Assembly (NCBI GenBank): GCA_023450615.1 | Contig: JAEXGT010000101.1 | Location: 1 to 64,000 of the forward strand | Direction: 5' to 3' | DNA length: 64,000 nucleotides | Source of the DNA: Pseudomonadota bacterium | GTDB lineage: Bacteria; Pseudomonadota; Alphaproteobacteria; Rhizobiales; Beijerinckiaceae | Shown: piece by piece, positions 20,101-29,015 of the stretch | How positions within the stretch are numbered: the stretch's first letter is position 1 | Layout of the letters: each line of letters opens with the position of its first letter | Made by a program: the position numbers and the translations under genes | Notes under the pieces: generated by a model | Database searches by the model: none | What the model was told of the DNA's origin: nothing | What the model saw: only the letters and a program-made list of their open reading frames with translations

Positions 20101-21483
20101 ATGCCTCACGCGCTTCTCGCCACACCCTCCGAAGCCTCGCTGCCAATCTGGCTCGTGACGGAAAGCACATGGGGCAGCATTTCCTCGCAACTGCCGAAGG
20201 TGGCGCAGGGTTTTGCGAAAGCTCAGGGCTTTGAAGGAAAAGCGGGCAGCCATTGCCTGCTGCCGGACGAGAACGGCAACCTCTTCGGGATAGCCTTCGG
20301 GCTCGCGGGCGAAGATGCCAAGCAACGCGATCCTTTCGCCATCGGCAAGCTCGCGACAGTCTTGCCCGATGGCGTCTATCGTTTCGAGAATGATGCGCCC
20401 GATGCGACGCTTGCCACGCTCGCGTGGATTCTGGGATCGTACGGTTTCACGCGTTACCGCAAGCGCAGTGAAAAATCCGTCCGCCTCGTCACGCCGAAAG
20501 GCGTGGACGCGAAAGAAGTGACACGCATTGCCAATGCCGTGTTCCGCAGCCGCGACCTCATCAACACACCGACGAGCGATCTCGGCCCCGATGGGATTGA
20601 AGCAGCCGCACGGGAAATAGCAGACACGCATGGCGCGAAGTTCACCAGCATCGTCGGAGACGATCTGCTGGATCGGAATTTCCCCATGATCCACGCGGTC
20701 GGGCGCGCATCCGCCATCGCGCCGCGCCTCATCGATTTCACCTGGGGCGATGAGAACGCACCGCGCATCACGCTCGTTGGCAAGGGCGTCGCCTTCGATA
20801 CCGGCGGCCTCGACATCAAGCCGCCCTCCTCCATGCTGATGATGCGCAAGGACATGGGCGGCGCGGCCGCAACGCTCGCGCTCGCCGACATGATCATGGG
20901 AGCGAAACTCCCGGTGCGCCTGCGCGTGCTCATTCCCGCCGTCGAGAATTCGATCTCCAGCAACGCCTTCCGCCCTGGCGATATCCTGAACAGCCGCAAG
21001 GGCATCACGGTCGAGATCGGCAACACGGATGCGGAAGGCCGCCTCATCCTCGCTGATGCGCTGGCGCTGGCGGATGAGGAGAAGCCTGACCTCATCGTCG
21101 ATTTCGCCACGCTCACCGGCGCCGCACGCACGGCGCTGGGGCCTGAGCTTCCGCCCTTCTACACGGATGACGACGAGCTCGCCCTCGACATTGCCCGCAC
21201 CGGCCTGGAGGTGAACGATCCCGTATGGCGCATGCCGCTCTGGGCGCCGTACATGAGCCAGCTCGACTCGAAATATGCCGACATGAACAATACCGGCGGT
21301 CCGATGGCAGGCTCCATCACCGCGGCCCTGTTCCTGCGCCGTTTCGTGTCCGACGCCAAGGCGCATGTGCATTTCGACATCTTCGCCTGGAACCCCTCGA
21401 CCCGCCCGGGCCGTCCGGAAGGCGCTGAGGTTCAGGCCGCCCGCCTGATGTATGCTCTTCTGAAGAAGCGCTACGCCTCTTAA
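20101..21483 (+). CDS. Leucyl aminopeptidase family protein (M17)
   Basis: The 460-residue protein has the M17 metallopeptidase core: KGVAFDTGGLDIKP with the metal Lys and Asp near 230, and the signature NTDAEGRLILADAL near 308-321 providing Asp, Glu and the catalytic Arg. The N-terminal domain is short and divergent, as in PepB-like members. It would remove N-terminal residues from peptides in the cytoplasm. It follows dgoK by 30 bases and precedes a MarR gene and an NlpC/P60 peptidase, so it may act on murein-derived or imported peptides. Confidence 0.92.
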   Translation: MPHALLATPSEASLPIWLVTESTWGSISSQLPKVAQGFAKAQGFEGKAGSHCLLPDENGNLFGIAFGLAGEDAKQRDPFAIGKLATVLPDGVYRFENDAPDATLATLAWILGSYGFTRYRKRSEKSVRLVTPKGVDAKEVTRIANAVFRSRDLINTPTSDLGPDGIEAAAREIADTHGAKFTSIVGDDLLDRNFPMIHAVGRASAIAPRLIDFTWGDENAPRITLVGKGVAFDTGGLDIKPPSSMLMMRKDMGGAAATLALADMIMGAKLPVRLRVLIPAVENSISSNAFRPGDILNSRKGITVEIGNTDAEGRLILADALALADEEKPDLIVDFATLTGAARTALGPELPPFYTDDDELALDIARTGLEVNDPVWRMPLWAPYMSQLDSKYADMNNTGGPMAGSITAALFLRRFVSDAKAHVHFDIFAWNPSTRPGRPEGAEVQAARLMYALLKKRYAS

Positions 21484-21557
21484 GCATAGCGGCAAAGACA
21501 TGTTGCATCGTTCGCATCGGGGCTGAATAATCCGGCCCCGAAACGACCGGTGCGATC

Positions 21558-21905
21558 ATGTCTGTCGAGTTGCGCGCGCTCCAATCCTTAAAGCTCTGGC
21601 ACGATGTGCATCTCGACCTCGTGCATCAGGGCGGCGATCTCTCATCTCGTCAGATCGCCATTCTGCTGACGATCTATCTGGATCCGCCGCCTCATACGGT
21701 GCGTGGACTTGCCAAGAAGCTCGACGTCACGAAAGCCGTCATCACGCGGGCTCTCGACACTCTCGGCAAGCTCGACCTCGTCTCCCGCCGCCGGGATGAG
21801 GCGGATCGGCGCAACGTGATCATCCAGCGCACCGTTGCTGGCGCTTTGGCCGTGGAACGGCTAGGAGACACTATTACCGCCCGAGCCAAGGAGCTGCCTC
21901 GATGA
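21558..21905 (+). CDS. MarR family transcriptional regulator
   Basis: The 115-residue protein is a winged helix-turn-helix regulator. The DNA-binding part is TVRGLAKKLDVTKAVITRALDTLGKLDLVSRRRDEADRR-like (written here as spanning residues 51-85), with the wing Asp and Arg conserved. It is shorter than most MarR proteins because the C-terminal dimer helix is brief. It overlaps the NlpC/P60 gene by four bases, so it probably controls that unit, though the ligand is unknown. Confidence 0.82.
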   Translation: MSVELRALQSLKLWHDVHLDLVHQGGDLSSRQIAILLTIYLDPPPHTVRGLAKKLDVTKAVITRALDTLGKLDLVSRRRDEADRRNVIIQRTVAGALAVERLGDTITARAKELPR

Positions 21906-22753
21906 GTTTCGACCGCCGCATCACCCCTTTCCGCGCCGATCTGGCGGATGAGAAGCTTCGCGGGAAGGTCGAGGCCGAGCGTTTCATCACCGGCACGGTG
22001 AAGCGCGTCGTTGCTCCTTTCGCGCCCCTCCATCGGCATCCTTCGCGGGAAGCGCCGGTCGACACGCAGGCGATCTTCGGCGAGGGCGTGACCGTCTATG
22101 ACGAGCATGAGGGCTGGGCCTGGGTGCAGCTGCACGACGACGGCTATGTGGGCTATCTGCCGAACGTCGTGCTGGGCGAGCCGGGACCGCAGGCGACGCA
22201 TAAGGTCGCGGCGATCCGCACCTTCATCTATCCCGGCCCGAACCTGAAGCTGCCGCATATCGACCTTCTGACGATGAACTCGAAGGTTGCCATCATCGGC
22301 ACTCAAGGCGAGTACGCGCAAATGGCGGATGGCGGATGGCTCTATGCCGCGCATCTGTCAGGCATCGATGTGCGCGAGACGGATTACGTGAGTGTCGCCG
22401 AGCGCTTCCTGCACACGCCCTATCTCTGGGGCGGCAAGACGAGCCTCGGCATCGATTGCTCCGGCCTTGCGCAGACCGTGCTGCTCGCCGCCGGCATCAA
22501 GGCCCCGCGCGACAGCGACATGCAGGAGCAGCAGCTCGGAGCCGCTATCGAGGTAAAGCCCGATCTCAGCGGCCTCACGCGCGGCGATCTGGTGTTCTGG
22601 AAAGGCCATGTGGGCCTGATGATGGATGAAACGAACTTCATCCACGCCACCGGCCACAGCATGACCGTGATGATCGAGCCGATTGCTGTCGCCGAAGAGC
22701 GCATCCGCCGGACGAGCTACGGGCCGATCAGCTCCATCAAGCGTTTCGCTTAA
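21902..22753 (+). CDS. NlpC/P60 family peptidase with SH3-type domains
   Basis: The 283-residue protein has two bacterial SH3-like segments (about 30-95 and 100-155) followed by an NlpC/P60 catalytic domain. The triad is Cys186 (IDCSG), His236 (KGHVG) and His248 (FIHATG). It resembles gamma-D-glutamyl-L-diamino acid endopeptidases (dipeptidyl-peptidase VI). No signal peptide is present, which points to murein peptide recycling in the cytoplasm. Its stop overlaps the convergent ghrA stop by four bases. Pairing with an M17 aminopeptidase supports the recycling idea. Confidence 0.9.
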   Translation: MSFDRRITPFRADLADEKLRGKVEAERFITGTVKRVVAPFAPLHRHPSREAPVDTQAIFGEGVTVYDEHEGWAWVQLHDDGYVGYLPNVVLGEPGPQATHKVAAIRTFIYPGPNLKLPHIDLLTMNSKVAIIGTQGEYAQMADGGWLYAAHLSGIDVRETDYVSVAERFLHTPYLWGGKTSLGIDCSGLAQTVLLAAGIKAPRDSDMQEQQLGAAIEVKPDLSGLTRGDLVFWKGHVGLMMDETNFIHATGHSMTVMIEPIAVAEERIRRTSYGPISSIKRFA

Positions 22754-23691
22754 TAGCCCCGCACCCGATCCACCGTGTTCTCGAACGCCTCCCCCGCTTC
22801 GTAGCGGCGAATCTGATCGGCGATGTAGCGCGCGGTCGCTTCCGGCTCGCTCGTGGCCGCATTGTGCGGTGTGATCGTGACGCGCGGATGCGTCCAGAGC
22901 GGCGAGTCCTGAGGCAGCGGTTCCTTCTCGAACACGTCGAGGGTGGCGGCCTTCAGCGTCCCGTCGTCGAGGCATGCGAGGATATCGGCTTCCACCTGCA
23001 AACCGCCGCGACCCGCATTGATGAGGATGGGGCCGCCGAGCCTCCCGTCCTGCGCGAGCTTTTTGAACAGGCTGCGGTTGAGAATGCCGCGCGTGTCGGG
23101 CGTGAGCGGGATCAGGCTCACCAGAATGTCCGTGCGTGCAAGGAATGCATCGAGCTCATTTTCGCCCGAATAAACCTTGAAGCCTGCGATATTCTTCGGT
23201 GTGCGGCTCCAGCCCGCTACATTAAAGCCCATCATCTTGAGCTTCACGGCCGCATCCTGCCCCAGCACGCCGAACCCCATGATGCCGACGCGCACATCCG
23301 ATGCAATCGGCGGCGAGACATCCGGCTCCCAAAGCTTCATGCGCTGAGCTTCCGAGAAGCGTGCGTGATCGCGCAGATACATGAGACAATGCATGACCAT
23401 GTACTCGCTCATGCGATGCGTCAGGTCATCCTGCGCCACGCGCACGATCGGCACATCGGGAAGCTTGGGATAGCCCATCAGGTGATCGACGCCTGCGCCG
23501 AGCGAGAAAAGCGCTTCGAGATTCGGCAGGTCATCGAGGCTGCCGGGCTTCGGCCCCCAGGTCGCGACATAGCGGATCTTGCTTCTGTCGAAATCTTCAC
23601 CCAGCACGGCAATCTCGCGTTCCGGCAGGTAGCGCTTAAAGCGCTCGAGCCAAGGCTGCGTTTCCCAGGTGACGGCGACGAGAAGGCTCAC
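22750..23691 (-). CDS. ghrA: Glyoxylate/hydroxypyruvate reductase A-type dehydrogenase
   Basis: The 313-residue D-2-hydroxyacid dehydrogenase has the dinucleotide fold GIMGFGVLGQDAA near 134-146. Catalytic residues lie in INAGRGG (Arg), DVFEKEPLP (Glu) and TPHNAA (His). Characterised GhrA enzymes reduce glyoxylate or hydroxypyruvate with NADPH. Its start overlaps the deoA stop by four bases, so it is expressed with the deoxynucleoside genes; the reason is not obvious. It may reduce an acid formed during pyrimidine or sugar breakdown, which is conjecture. Confidence 0.88.
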   Translation of the reverse strand: MSLLVAVTWETQPWLERFKRYLPEREIAVLGEDFDRSKIRYVATWGPKPGSLDDLPNLEALFSLGAGVDHLMGYPKLPDVPIVRVAQDDLTHRMSEYMVMHCLMYLRDHARFSEAQRMKLWEPDVSPPIASDVRVGIMGFGVLGQDAAVKLKMMGFNVAGWSRTPKNIAGFKVYSGENELDAFLARTDILVSLIPLTPDTRGILNRSLFKKLAQDGRLGGPILINAGRGGLQVEADILACLDDGTLKAATLDVFEKEPLPQDSPLWTHPRVTITPHNAATSEPEATARYIADQIRRYEAGEAFENTVDRVRGY

Positions 23692-25010
23692 GATTTCGCT
23701 CCGATGCGTTCGAGGATCATTGCTCCAGACGTCGCCTTCGCGTCGCCGAGCGCATAAGCAGCACGCACCATGCGCTCGGCTGCCTGCGCGGCCTCTTCGC
23801 TGCGTGCGTGAACAATGGCGAGGGGGCGGCTGGCGTCGACCGTCTCACCGATCTCGGCAAGCTGCGTGAGGCCGACCGCATGATCGATAGGGTCTTGCGG
23901 CCGCGTGCGCCCGCCGCCCAGCGCCACGACGGCAACACCCACATCGCGCGTGGCGACGCTCTGCACAATGCCGGGGCGCTCCGCATGGATCGGACGGATC
24001 ACGGACGCTGCCTTCAGATGCTTACCGTGGTTTTCCAGGAAGTCGGAGGGGCCGCCGAGCGCACTCACCATGCGCTGAAACACTTCTGCCGCTTTGCCGG
24101 AGGAAATCGCATTCTCGATTTTTTCGCGCGCCTCCACGATATCGGAGGCAAGTTTGCCGAGCACGAGCATCTCGGCAGATAATTCCACGGTCACTTCATG
24201 GAAACGCTTCTCACGCTTGCGGCCCGTGAGATAATCCACTGCATAGGCCATCTCGACCGCATTGCCTGCGGCGGAAGCGAGCGACTGGTTCATGTCCGTG
24301 AGCAATGCGCTCGTGGGCAGCCCCGCGCCGTTCGCCACGAGCACGAGGCTCTCGGCAAGAGCGCGCGCATCCTTCGCGTTGTCCATGAACGCGCCGGAGC
24401 CGAACTTCACGTCCATCACCAGGCCATGCAGGCCGGCGGACAGCTTCTTCGAAAGAATGGAGGCCGTGATAAGGTCGATGGATTCCACCGTCGCCGTGAC
24501 GTCGCGAATGGCATAGAGGCGCTTGTCGGCAGGCGCGAGATCTGCCGTCTGGCCGATGATGGCGCAGCCGACCTCGCGCGTGACACGGCGGAAGGTGTCG
24601 AGATCGGGCTGCGTGACATAGCCCGGAATGGAATCGAACTTGTCGAGCGTGCCGCCCGTATGGCCGAGACCGCGACCGGAGATCATCGGCACGTAGCCGC
24701 CGCAGGCCGCCACCGCCGGACCCAGGGCAAGGCTCACCGTATCCCCCACGCCGCCTGTGGAGTGCTTGTCGAGCACGGGACCGGGCAGATCCCATTTCAG
24801 CACCTCGCCCGAATTCATCATGGCCTGCGTCAGCGCCACGCGCTCCGGAACGGAGAGGCCGCGAAAGAAGATCGCCATGGCGAAGGATGCGGCCTGTCCT
24901 TCGGAGACATGGCCCGATGTGAGTCCTTCGATGAAGCGATGAATTTCCTCGGCGTCGAGCGTCGCCCCGTCGCGCTTGCGGCGGATGATTTCCTGCGGAA
25001 GAAGTGTCAT
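23688..25010 (-). CDS. deoA: Thymidine phosphorylase
   Basis: The 440-residue enzyme splits thymidine or deoxyuridine with phosphate to base and deoxyribose 1-phosphate. The phosphate-binding family signature HSTGGVGDTVSLALGP is at about 83-98, and KLSAGLHGLVMDVKFGSGAF lies near 190-209. Length and domain order (small helical, large alpha/beta, C-terminal) match class II nucleoside phosphorylases. It lies three bases after deoC and overlaps ghrA. Released bases could pass to Upp and the URC genes. Confidence 0.95.
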   Translation of the reverse strand: MTLLPQEIIRRKRDGATLDAEEIHRFIEGLTSGHVSEGQAASFAMAIFFRGLSVPERVALTQAMMNSGEVLKWDLPGPVLDKHSTGGVGDTVSLALGPAVAACGGYVPMISGRGLGHTGGTLDKFDSIPGYVTQPDLDTFRRVTREVGCAIIGQTADLAPADKRLYAIRDVTATVESIDLITASILSKKLSAGLHGLVMDVKFGSGAFMDNAKDARALAESLVLVANGAGLPTSALLTDMNQSLASAAGNAVEMAYAVDYLTGRKREKRFHEVTVELSAEMLVLGKLASDIVEAREKIENAISSGKAAEVFQRMVSALGGPSDFLENHGKHLKAASVIRPIHAERPGIVQSVATRDVGVAVVALGGGRTRPQDPIDHAVGLTQLAEIGETVDASRPLAIVHARSEEAAQAAERMVRAAYALGDAKATSGAMILERIGAKS

Positions 25011-25013
25011 GGT

Positions 25014-25775
25014 TCAGTACGCTCCGGTGGCGGCTTGGCCTTCTCGTCCCTCGATGGCGGCGATCAGCGCGTCGTAGACGCTGCTCGCACCGATGCGGAA
25101 GGTCTGCGGCGTCGCCCAGCCCGCTCCCATGATGCGCTCCGCAAGATCGAGATAGAGCTTCGCGTCCGCGAGCGTGCGAATTCCGCCCGAGGGCTTGAGC
25201 CCCACCGGGCGGCCGGATGCCTTGATGGCATTCAGCATGATTTCCGCTGCTTCCGGCGTTGCGGATACAGGCGTCTTGCCGGTCGATGTCTTGATGAAAT
25301 CAGCGCCTGCATCGATGGTGAGGCGGCTTGCAGTCTCGATCAGCTTCGCATCTTTCAACTCGCCCGTTTCGAGAATGACCTTAAGGAGCCGGCCCGGATC
25401 GACGAGATCGCGCACGGCTTCAATCATCTCCGCGGCAATCGTCACGTCGCCACGGCGGAGGGCATCGTAAGGCAGAACGAGATCAATCTCGCTCGCGCCA
25501 TCCGAGAGCGCCTCCTGCACGTCGTCGGCGACGCGGTCCACCTCCTCGCCACCGGCGGGGAAATTCACTACGGTCGCGATACGCACAGGCGAGCCTTTCA
25601 GGTTCTCCTGCGAGCGTTTGACGAATTGCGGCCACACGCAAACGGCAGCCACCGGGCCGCGCTCATCGAGAGCCTTCTTGCAAAGCGCGTCGATGGCCTG
25701 ATCCGTGCAATTATCCGTCAGGTCGGTCAGGTCGAGGCAGCGCAGGACGCGCTGGGCGATTTGAGCGTCAGACAT
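25014..25775 (-). CDS. deoC: Deoxyribose-phosphate aldolase
   Basis: The 253-residue enzyme cleaves 2-deoxyribose 5-phosphate to glyceraldehyde 3-phosphate and acetaldehyde. The Schiff-base lysine is in GADFIKTSTGK near residue 170, and the second lysine in VGLKPSGGIR near 200. The ATG at 25775 is used; the longer in-frame extension to 26126 would overlap punA almost wholly and has no family similarity. It sits four bases after punA and three before deoA in a tight deoxynucleoside operon. Confidence 0.95.
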   Translation of the reverse strand: MSDAQIAQRVLRCLDLTDLTDNCTDQAIDALCKKALDERGPVAAVCVWPQFVKRSQENLKGSPVRIATVVNFPAGGEEVDRVADDVQEALSDGASEIDLVLPYDALRRGDVTIAAEMIEAVRDLVDPGRLLKVILETGELKDAKLIETASRLTIDAGADFIKTSTGKTPVSATPEAAEIMLNAIKASGRPVGLKPSGGIRTLADAKLYLDLAERIMGAGWATPQTFRIGASSVYDALIAAIEGREGQAATGAY

Positions 25776-25779
25776 ATCT

Positions 25780-26586
25780 TCAAAGCTCCGCGACGAAGGA
25801 ACGGATGAGGCGCTTGAACTTCTCGGAGGCTTCCGCCGCCGTGTCCTTGGTTTCCTGATGCGAGGGCGAAGCGCCCTCGATCCCGGCGGCGAGATTGGTG
25901 ACCACTGAAATCGCCGCCACCCGCAGGCCGTAATAGCGCGCGAGAATGACCTCCGGCACGGTGGACATGCCGACAAGATCGCCGCCGAGGATCTGCACCA
26001 TCTTGATCTCGGCGGGCGTCTCGAAGCTCGGGCCGGAGAGCCAGGCATAGACCCCTTCCGGAACATCGATGCCGCTTTTCTTGGCCGCACGCTGAAGCGC
26101 TTCGCGCAAGGCGGGATCGTATGCATCGGTCAGCGAAACGAAACGGCCTTCGGTGTGATCGCGCAGAAGCGGATTGGCGCCCGAGAGATTGAGGTGATCG
26201 TTGATCGCAACGAGGCTGCCGGGGCGGATCGAGGCGCGCACGGAGCCCGCGGCATTGGTGGCCACCAGAACCGGAATGCCGAGCTCCTTCACGAAAGCGA
26301 CAGGCAGGCGCATCGCGCCCGCATCACCCGTTTCGTAGTAATGCGCACGCCCCTGGAACAGCAGAACCCGCTTTCCTTCAAGCGTGCCCGCAACGAGTTT
26401 GCCCGCGTGACCGGACACGCCGCTCTTCGGAAAGTGCGGAATGTCGGCGTAAGCGAGGCTCGCCGCATCGCTCACCTCATCGACGAGCGTGCCGAGGCCG
26501 GTGCCGAGCACGAAGGCGGCATCGAAATGACCGTCGAAACCACGGGCGCGCACGAATTCGGCGGCCTCTTGAACGTTCTGCTGCAT
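25780..26586 (-). CDS. punA: Purine-nucleoside phosphorylase (trimeric type)
   Basis: The 268-residue enzyme would phosphorolyse inosine, guanosine and their deoxy forms. It is the trimeric PunA/PNP-I type: GTGLG near residue 28, FQGRAHYYE near 75-83, VATNAAGS near 109-116, and the base-binding GMSTVPE and VVTNLAAGI near 200-235. It feeds DeoB and DeoC with sugar phosphates. It sits between cdd and deoC with spacings of 10 and 4 bases. Confidence 0.95.
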   Translation of the reverse strand: MQQNVQEAAEFVRARGFDGHFDAAFVLGTGLGTLVDEVSDAASLAYADIPHFPKSGVSGHAGKLVAGTLEGKRVLLFQGRAHYYETGDAGAMRLPVAFVKELGIPVLVATNAAGSVRASIRPGSLVAINDHLNLSGANPLLRDHTEGRFVSLTDAYDPALREALQRAAKKSGIDVPEGVYAWLSGPSFETPAEIKMVQILGGDLVGMSTVPEVILARYYGLRVAAISVVTNLAAGIEGASPSHQETKDTAAEASEKFKRLIRSFVAEL

Positions 26587-26596
26587 AACCAGTCTC

Positions 26597-27004
26597 TTAT
26601 CTATCCGTCAGGTTGTCCGGCCCGAAGGAGAAGGGCAACAACTCTTCCAGAGTAAAGCTCTTCCGAATGCCCTCGGGGCCTGCGACATGAATCTTCGTAT
26701 CGGGAGAAGCGAATTCGCGGATGCGCTGGCGGCAGCCGCCGCAGGGTGTCACGAGATGCTCGCCGTTGCCCATGACGACGATCTCGCGGATCGCGCTTCC
26801 GCCGCCCGCGATCATTGCGGAGATCGCACCGGCCTCAGCGCAGGAGCCCACCGGATAGGCCGCGTTCTCCACGTTGCAGCCGGTGAACACCTGTCCTTCG
26901 GGCGTGACGATGGCGGCCCCGACTTTGAAGCGGGAATAGGGAGCATAGGCTCTCGCCTGGATTGCCTTCGCGGCTTCGAAAAGCATGTCGAGAGATGCCA
27001 TCAT
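26597..27004 (-). CDS. cdd: Cytidine deaminase
   Basis: The 135-residue enzyme deaminates cytidine and deoxycytidine to uridine forms. It is the small tetrameric type with three zinc cysteines: CAEAGAI (Cys with catalytic Glu) and PCGGCRQRI. The substrate loop NVENAAYP precedes them. Two successive ATG codons open the gene; AAGGAG lies five bases before the first, whose A overlaps the permease TGA. A longer in-frame upstream reading lies inside the permease gene and is rejected. Confidence 0.95.
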   Translation of the reverse strand: MMASLDMLFEAAKAIQARAYAPYSRFKVGAAIVTPEGQVFTGCNVENAAYPVGSCAEAGAISAMIAGGGSAIREIVVMGNGEHLVTPCGGCRQRIREFASPDTKIHVAGPEGIRKSFTLEELLPFSFGPDNLTDR

Positions 27005-27915
27005 CAGCGCTCCTTCACATAAGGCACGCCTATCGCGCGCGGAGGAATGGCCTTGCCGATGACGCCCGCGAGCAGGATGACCGTCATGAGATAGGGCAGC
27101 GCCTGAATGGCCTGCACAGGCACCTCGCCGATGCCGGGCAGCGCGAAGCCCTGAAGCTGATTGGCGATGGCATCGAGAAGGCCGAAGAGGAAGCAGGCTC
27201 CGAGCGCCGGCCACGCGCGCCACTTGGCGAAGATGAGCGCCGCGAGCGCGATGAAGCCGCGCCCCGCGGTCATGTTGGGCAGGAAGCCGGCTGCCTGGGA
27301 GACCGCCAGATAAGTGCCGCCGATACCGCACAGAACGCCGCCGATGATGACAGCCGAATAGCGCAGGCCAGCAACCGAAATGCCGGCCGTGTCGACGGCC
27401 GCCGGATTTTCGCCGACGGCGCGCAGGCGAAGGCCGAAGCGGGTGCGGCCAAGGATGAACCATGTCAGCGGCACCGCCAGAAGCACCGCATAGACCAGCA
27501 CCGAATGGCCAAAGACGACATCGCCGAACCGTTGATCGCCTTCCAGCGGCGGCGTGCGCCCACCCTGCCCATACCAGGCATTGCCGATAATGGCCGTGAG
27601 GCCCGCCGCCAGCATATTGATGGCAACGCCGGACACGATCTGGTTGCCGCGCTGACTGATGGAGGCAAAGCCGTGGATGAGGGCGAAGGCCACGGACGCA
27701 AGAATGCCGAAGGCGAGGCCGATCCAGGCGGAGCCGAACGCGTAGGCGGCGGCGGCGGCGGCAAAAGCCGCAACCAGCATCTTGCCCTCAAGGCCGATAT
27801 CGACGACGCCCGAGCGTTCGGACCAGAGTCCTGCAAGACATGCGGCGAGCAGCGGTATGGAGAGACGCAGCGCCGAGTCGACAATTGTAGCGAGAATACC
27901 GAGATCCATGCTCAC
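27004..27915 (-). CDS. Nucleoside ABC transporter permease (NupQ-like)
   Basis: The 303-residue permease belongs to the branched-chain amino acid/ribose-like (BPD_transp_2) fold used by BMP-dependent nucleoside importers. It has about eight to nine helices, and the cytoplasmic segment SERSGVVDIGLEGKML near 32-47 is characteristic. It overlaps the other permease by four bases upstream and cdd by one base downstream, so transporter and catabolic genes form one transcript. Purine/pyrimidine nucleosides are the likely substrates by context. Confidence 0.92.
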   Translation of the reverse strand: MSMDLGILATIVDSALRLSIPLLAACLAGLWSERSGVVDIGLEGKMLVAAFAAAAAAYAFGSAWIGLAFGILASVAFALIHGFASISQRGNQIVSGVAINMLAAGLTAIIGNAWYGQGGRTPPLEGDQRFGDVVFGHSVLVYAVLLAVPLTWFILGRTRFGLRLRAVGENPAAVDTAGISVAGLRYSAVIIGGVLCGIGGTYLAVSQAAGFLPNMTAGRGFIALAALIFAKWRAWPALGACFLFGLLDAIANQLQGFALPGIGEVPVQAIQALPYLMTVILLAGVIGKAIPPRAIGVPYVKER

Positions 27916-29015
27916 GCTCCCGCCAGCTTCGGACGCGACAACAGATGCGCCACGAGACGGCGGAAAAGACCGTCGAGAGCGCCAGCGAACAGAATGATGA
28001 TGCCGCCGATCACCACCACCATGTCGCGGGTGATGGCGGGCTGCTCGAAGGCAAGCTCCGCGCCGCCCTGATAGAGAATGCCGAACAGGAGCGACGCGAG
28101 AATGATCCCTACCGGATGCGCGCGCCCCATGAGCGCGACCGCGATGCCGACGAAACCGTAGCCGGAGGTGAATTCCAGAAGCAGGCGGTGCTGATAGCCC
28201 ATCAGCTCGTTCACCGCGAGGCCGCCTGCGAGAGCGCCCGAGAGCACCATGGCGATGATGATGATGCGCGCGGGCGAGATGCCCGCATAGACCGCAGCCG
28301 TGGGATTGGAGCCGACGACGCGGATCGCATAGCCCAGACGCGAGCGGTAGATCAGCAACCAGATGAGATAGGACGAGATCAGGGCGAGCACGAGGCTGAG
28401 GTTGAGCTGCGATGACGGAATGGTGACGCCGAACCAGGCGAACACGTCGTGCATGAAGGGAATCTGCGATGCTTCAGGAAAAGTCCGCGTTTCCGGATTC
28501 ATGGATTGCGGCTCGCGCAGCACGTTCACGAGGAGATAGACGATCAGCACGCTCGCAAGCCAGTTGAACATGATCGTGGTGATCACGATATGGCTGCCGC
28601 GCTTGGCTTGCAGATAGCCCGGAATGGCAGCCCAGGCGGCACCGAAGGCGGCGGCTCCCAGAATACCGAGCGGGATCAGCAGGAACCCGGGCAGGAAGGT
28701 GAGATTGTTGAGCGTGAGCGCGATCCCCAATCCTGCAAGCGTGGCCTGGCCTTCGCCGCCAATGTTGAACAGACCCGCGTGGTATGCGACCGCGACCGCA
28801 AGCCCGACGAAGATGAAGTCGGTGGCATAGAACAGGGTGAAGCCCAAGCCCTCGCCCGTGCCGAGGCTTCCCTGCAACAGATAGCGCGTGGCTGTGATCG
28901 GGTTCTCGCCGATGCTGAGCACCACGAGACCGGCGATCAGGAACGCCGTGACGACGGAAACGGCAGGCACGAGAACCGTGTCGGCCCATTTGGGCATGTC
29001 GATGGGAGCACTCAC
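27912..29015 (-). CDS. Nucleoside ABC transporter permease (NupP-like)
   Basis: The 367-residue permease is the larger partner in the BMP-type importer. The family segment FNIGGEGQATLAGLG near 81-95 and RSRLGYAIRVVGSNPTAA near 230-247 are visible, and the hydrophobic pattern supports about ten helices. It overlaps its partner permease by four bases and the VOC gene by four bases. Confidence 0.92.
   Translation of the reverse strand: MSAPIDMPKWADTVLVPAVSVVTAFLIAGLVVLSIGENPITATRYLLQGSLGTGEGLGFTLFYATDFIFVGLAVAVAYHAGLFNIGGEGQATLAGLGIALTLNNLTFLPGFLLIPLGILGAAAFGAAWAAIPGYLQAKRGSHIVITTIMFNWLASVLIVYLLVNVLREPQSMNPETRTFPEASQIPFMHDVFAWFGVTIPSSQLNLSLVLALISSYLIWLLIYRSRLGYAIRVVGSNPTAAVYAGISPARIIIIAMVLSGALAGGLAVNELMGYQHRLLLEFTSGYGFVGIAVALMGRAHPVGIILASLLFGILYQGGAELAFEQPAITRDMVVVIGGIIILFAGALDGLFRRLVAHLLSRPKLAGA

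Noticed and set aside
24198..25808. A 536-codon open frame on the plus strand
   Set aside because: Antisense to deoA and deoC, no motif, and no ribosome site.
25776..26126. Possible N-terminal extension of deoC
   Set aside because: The added residues have no aldolase similarity and overlap punA in another frame; the ATG at 25775 gives the normal enzyme length.
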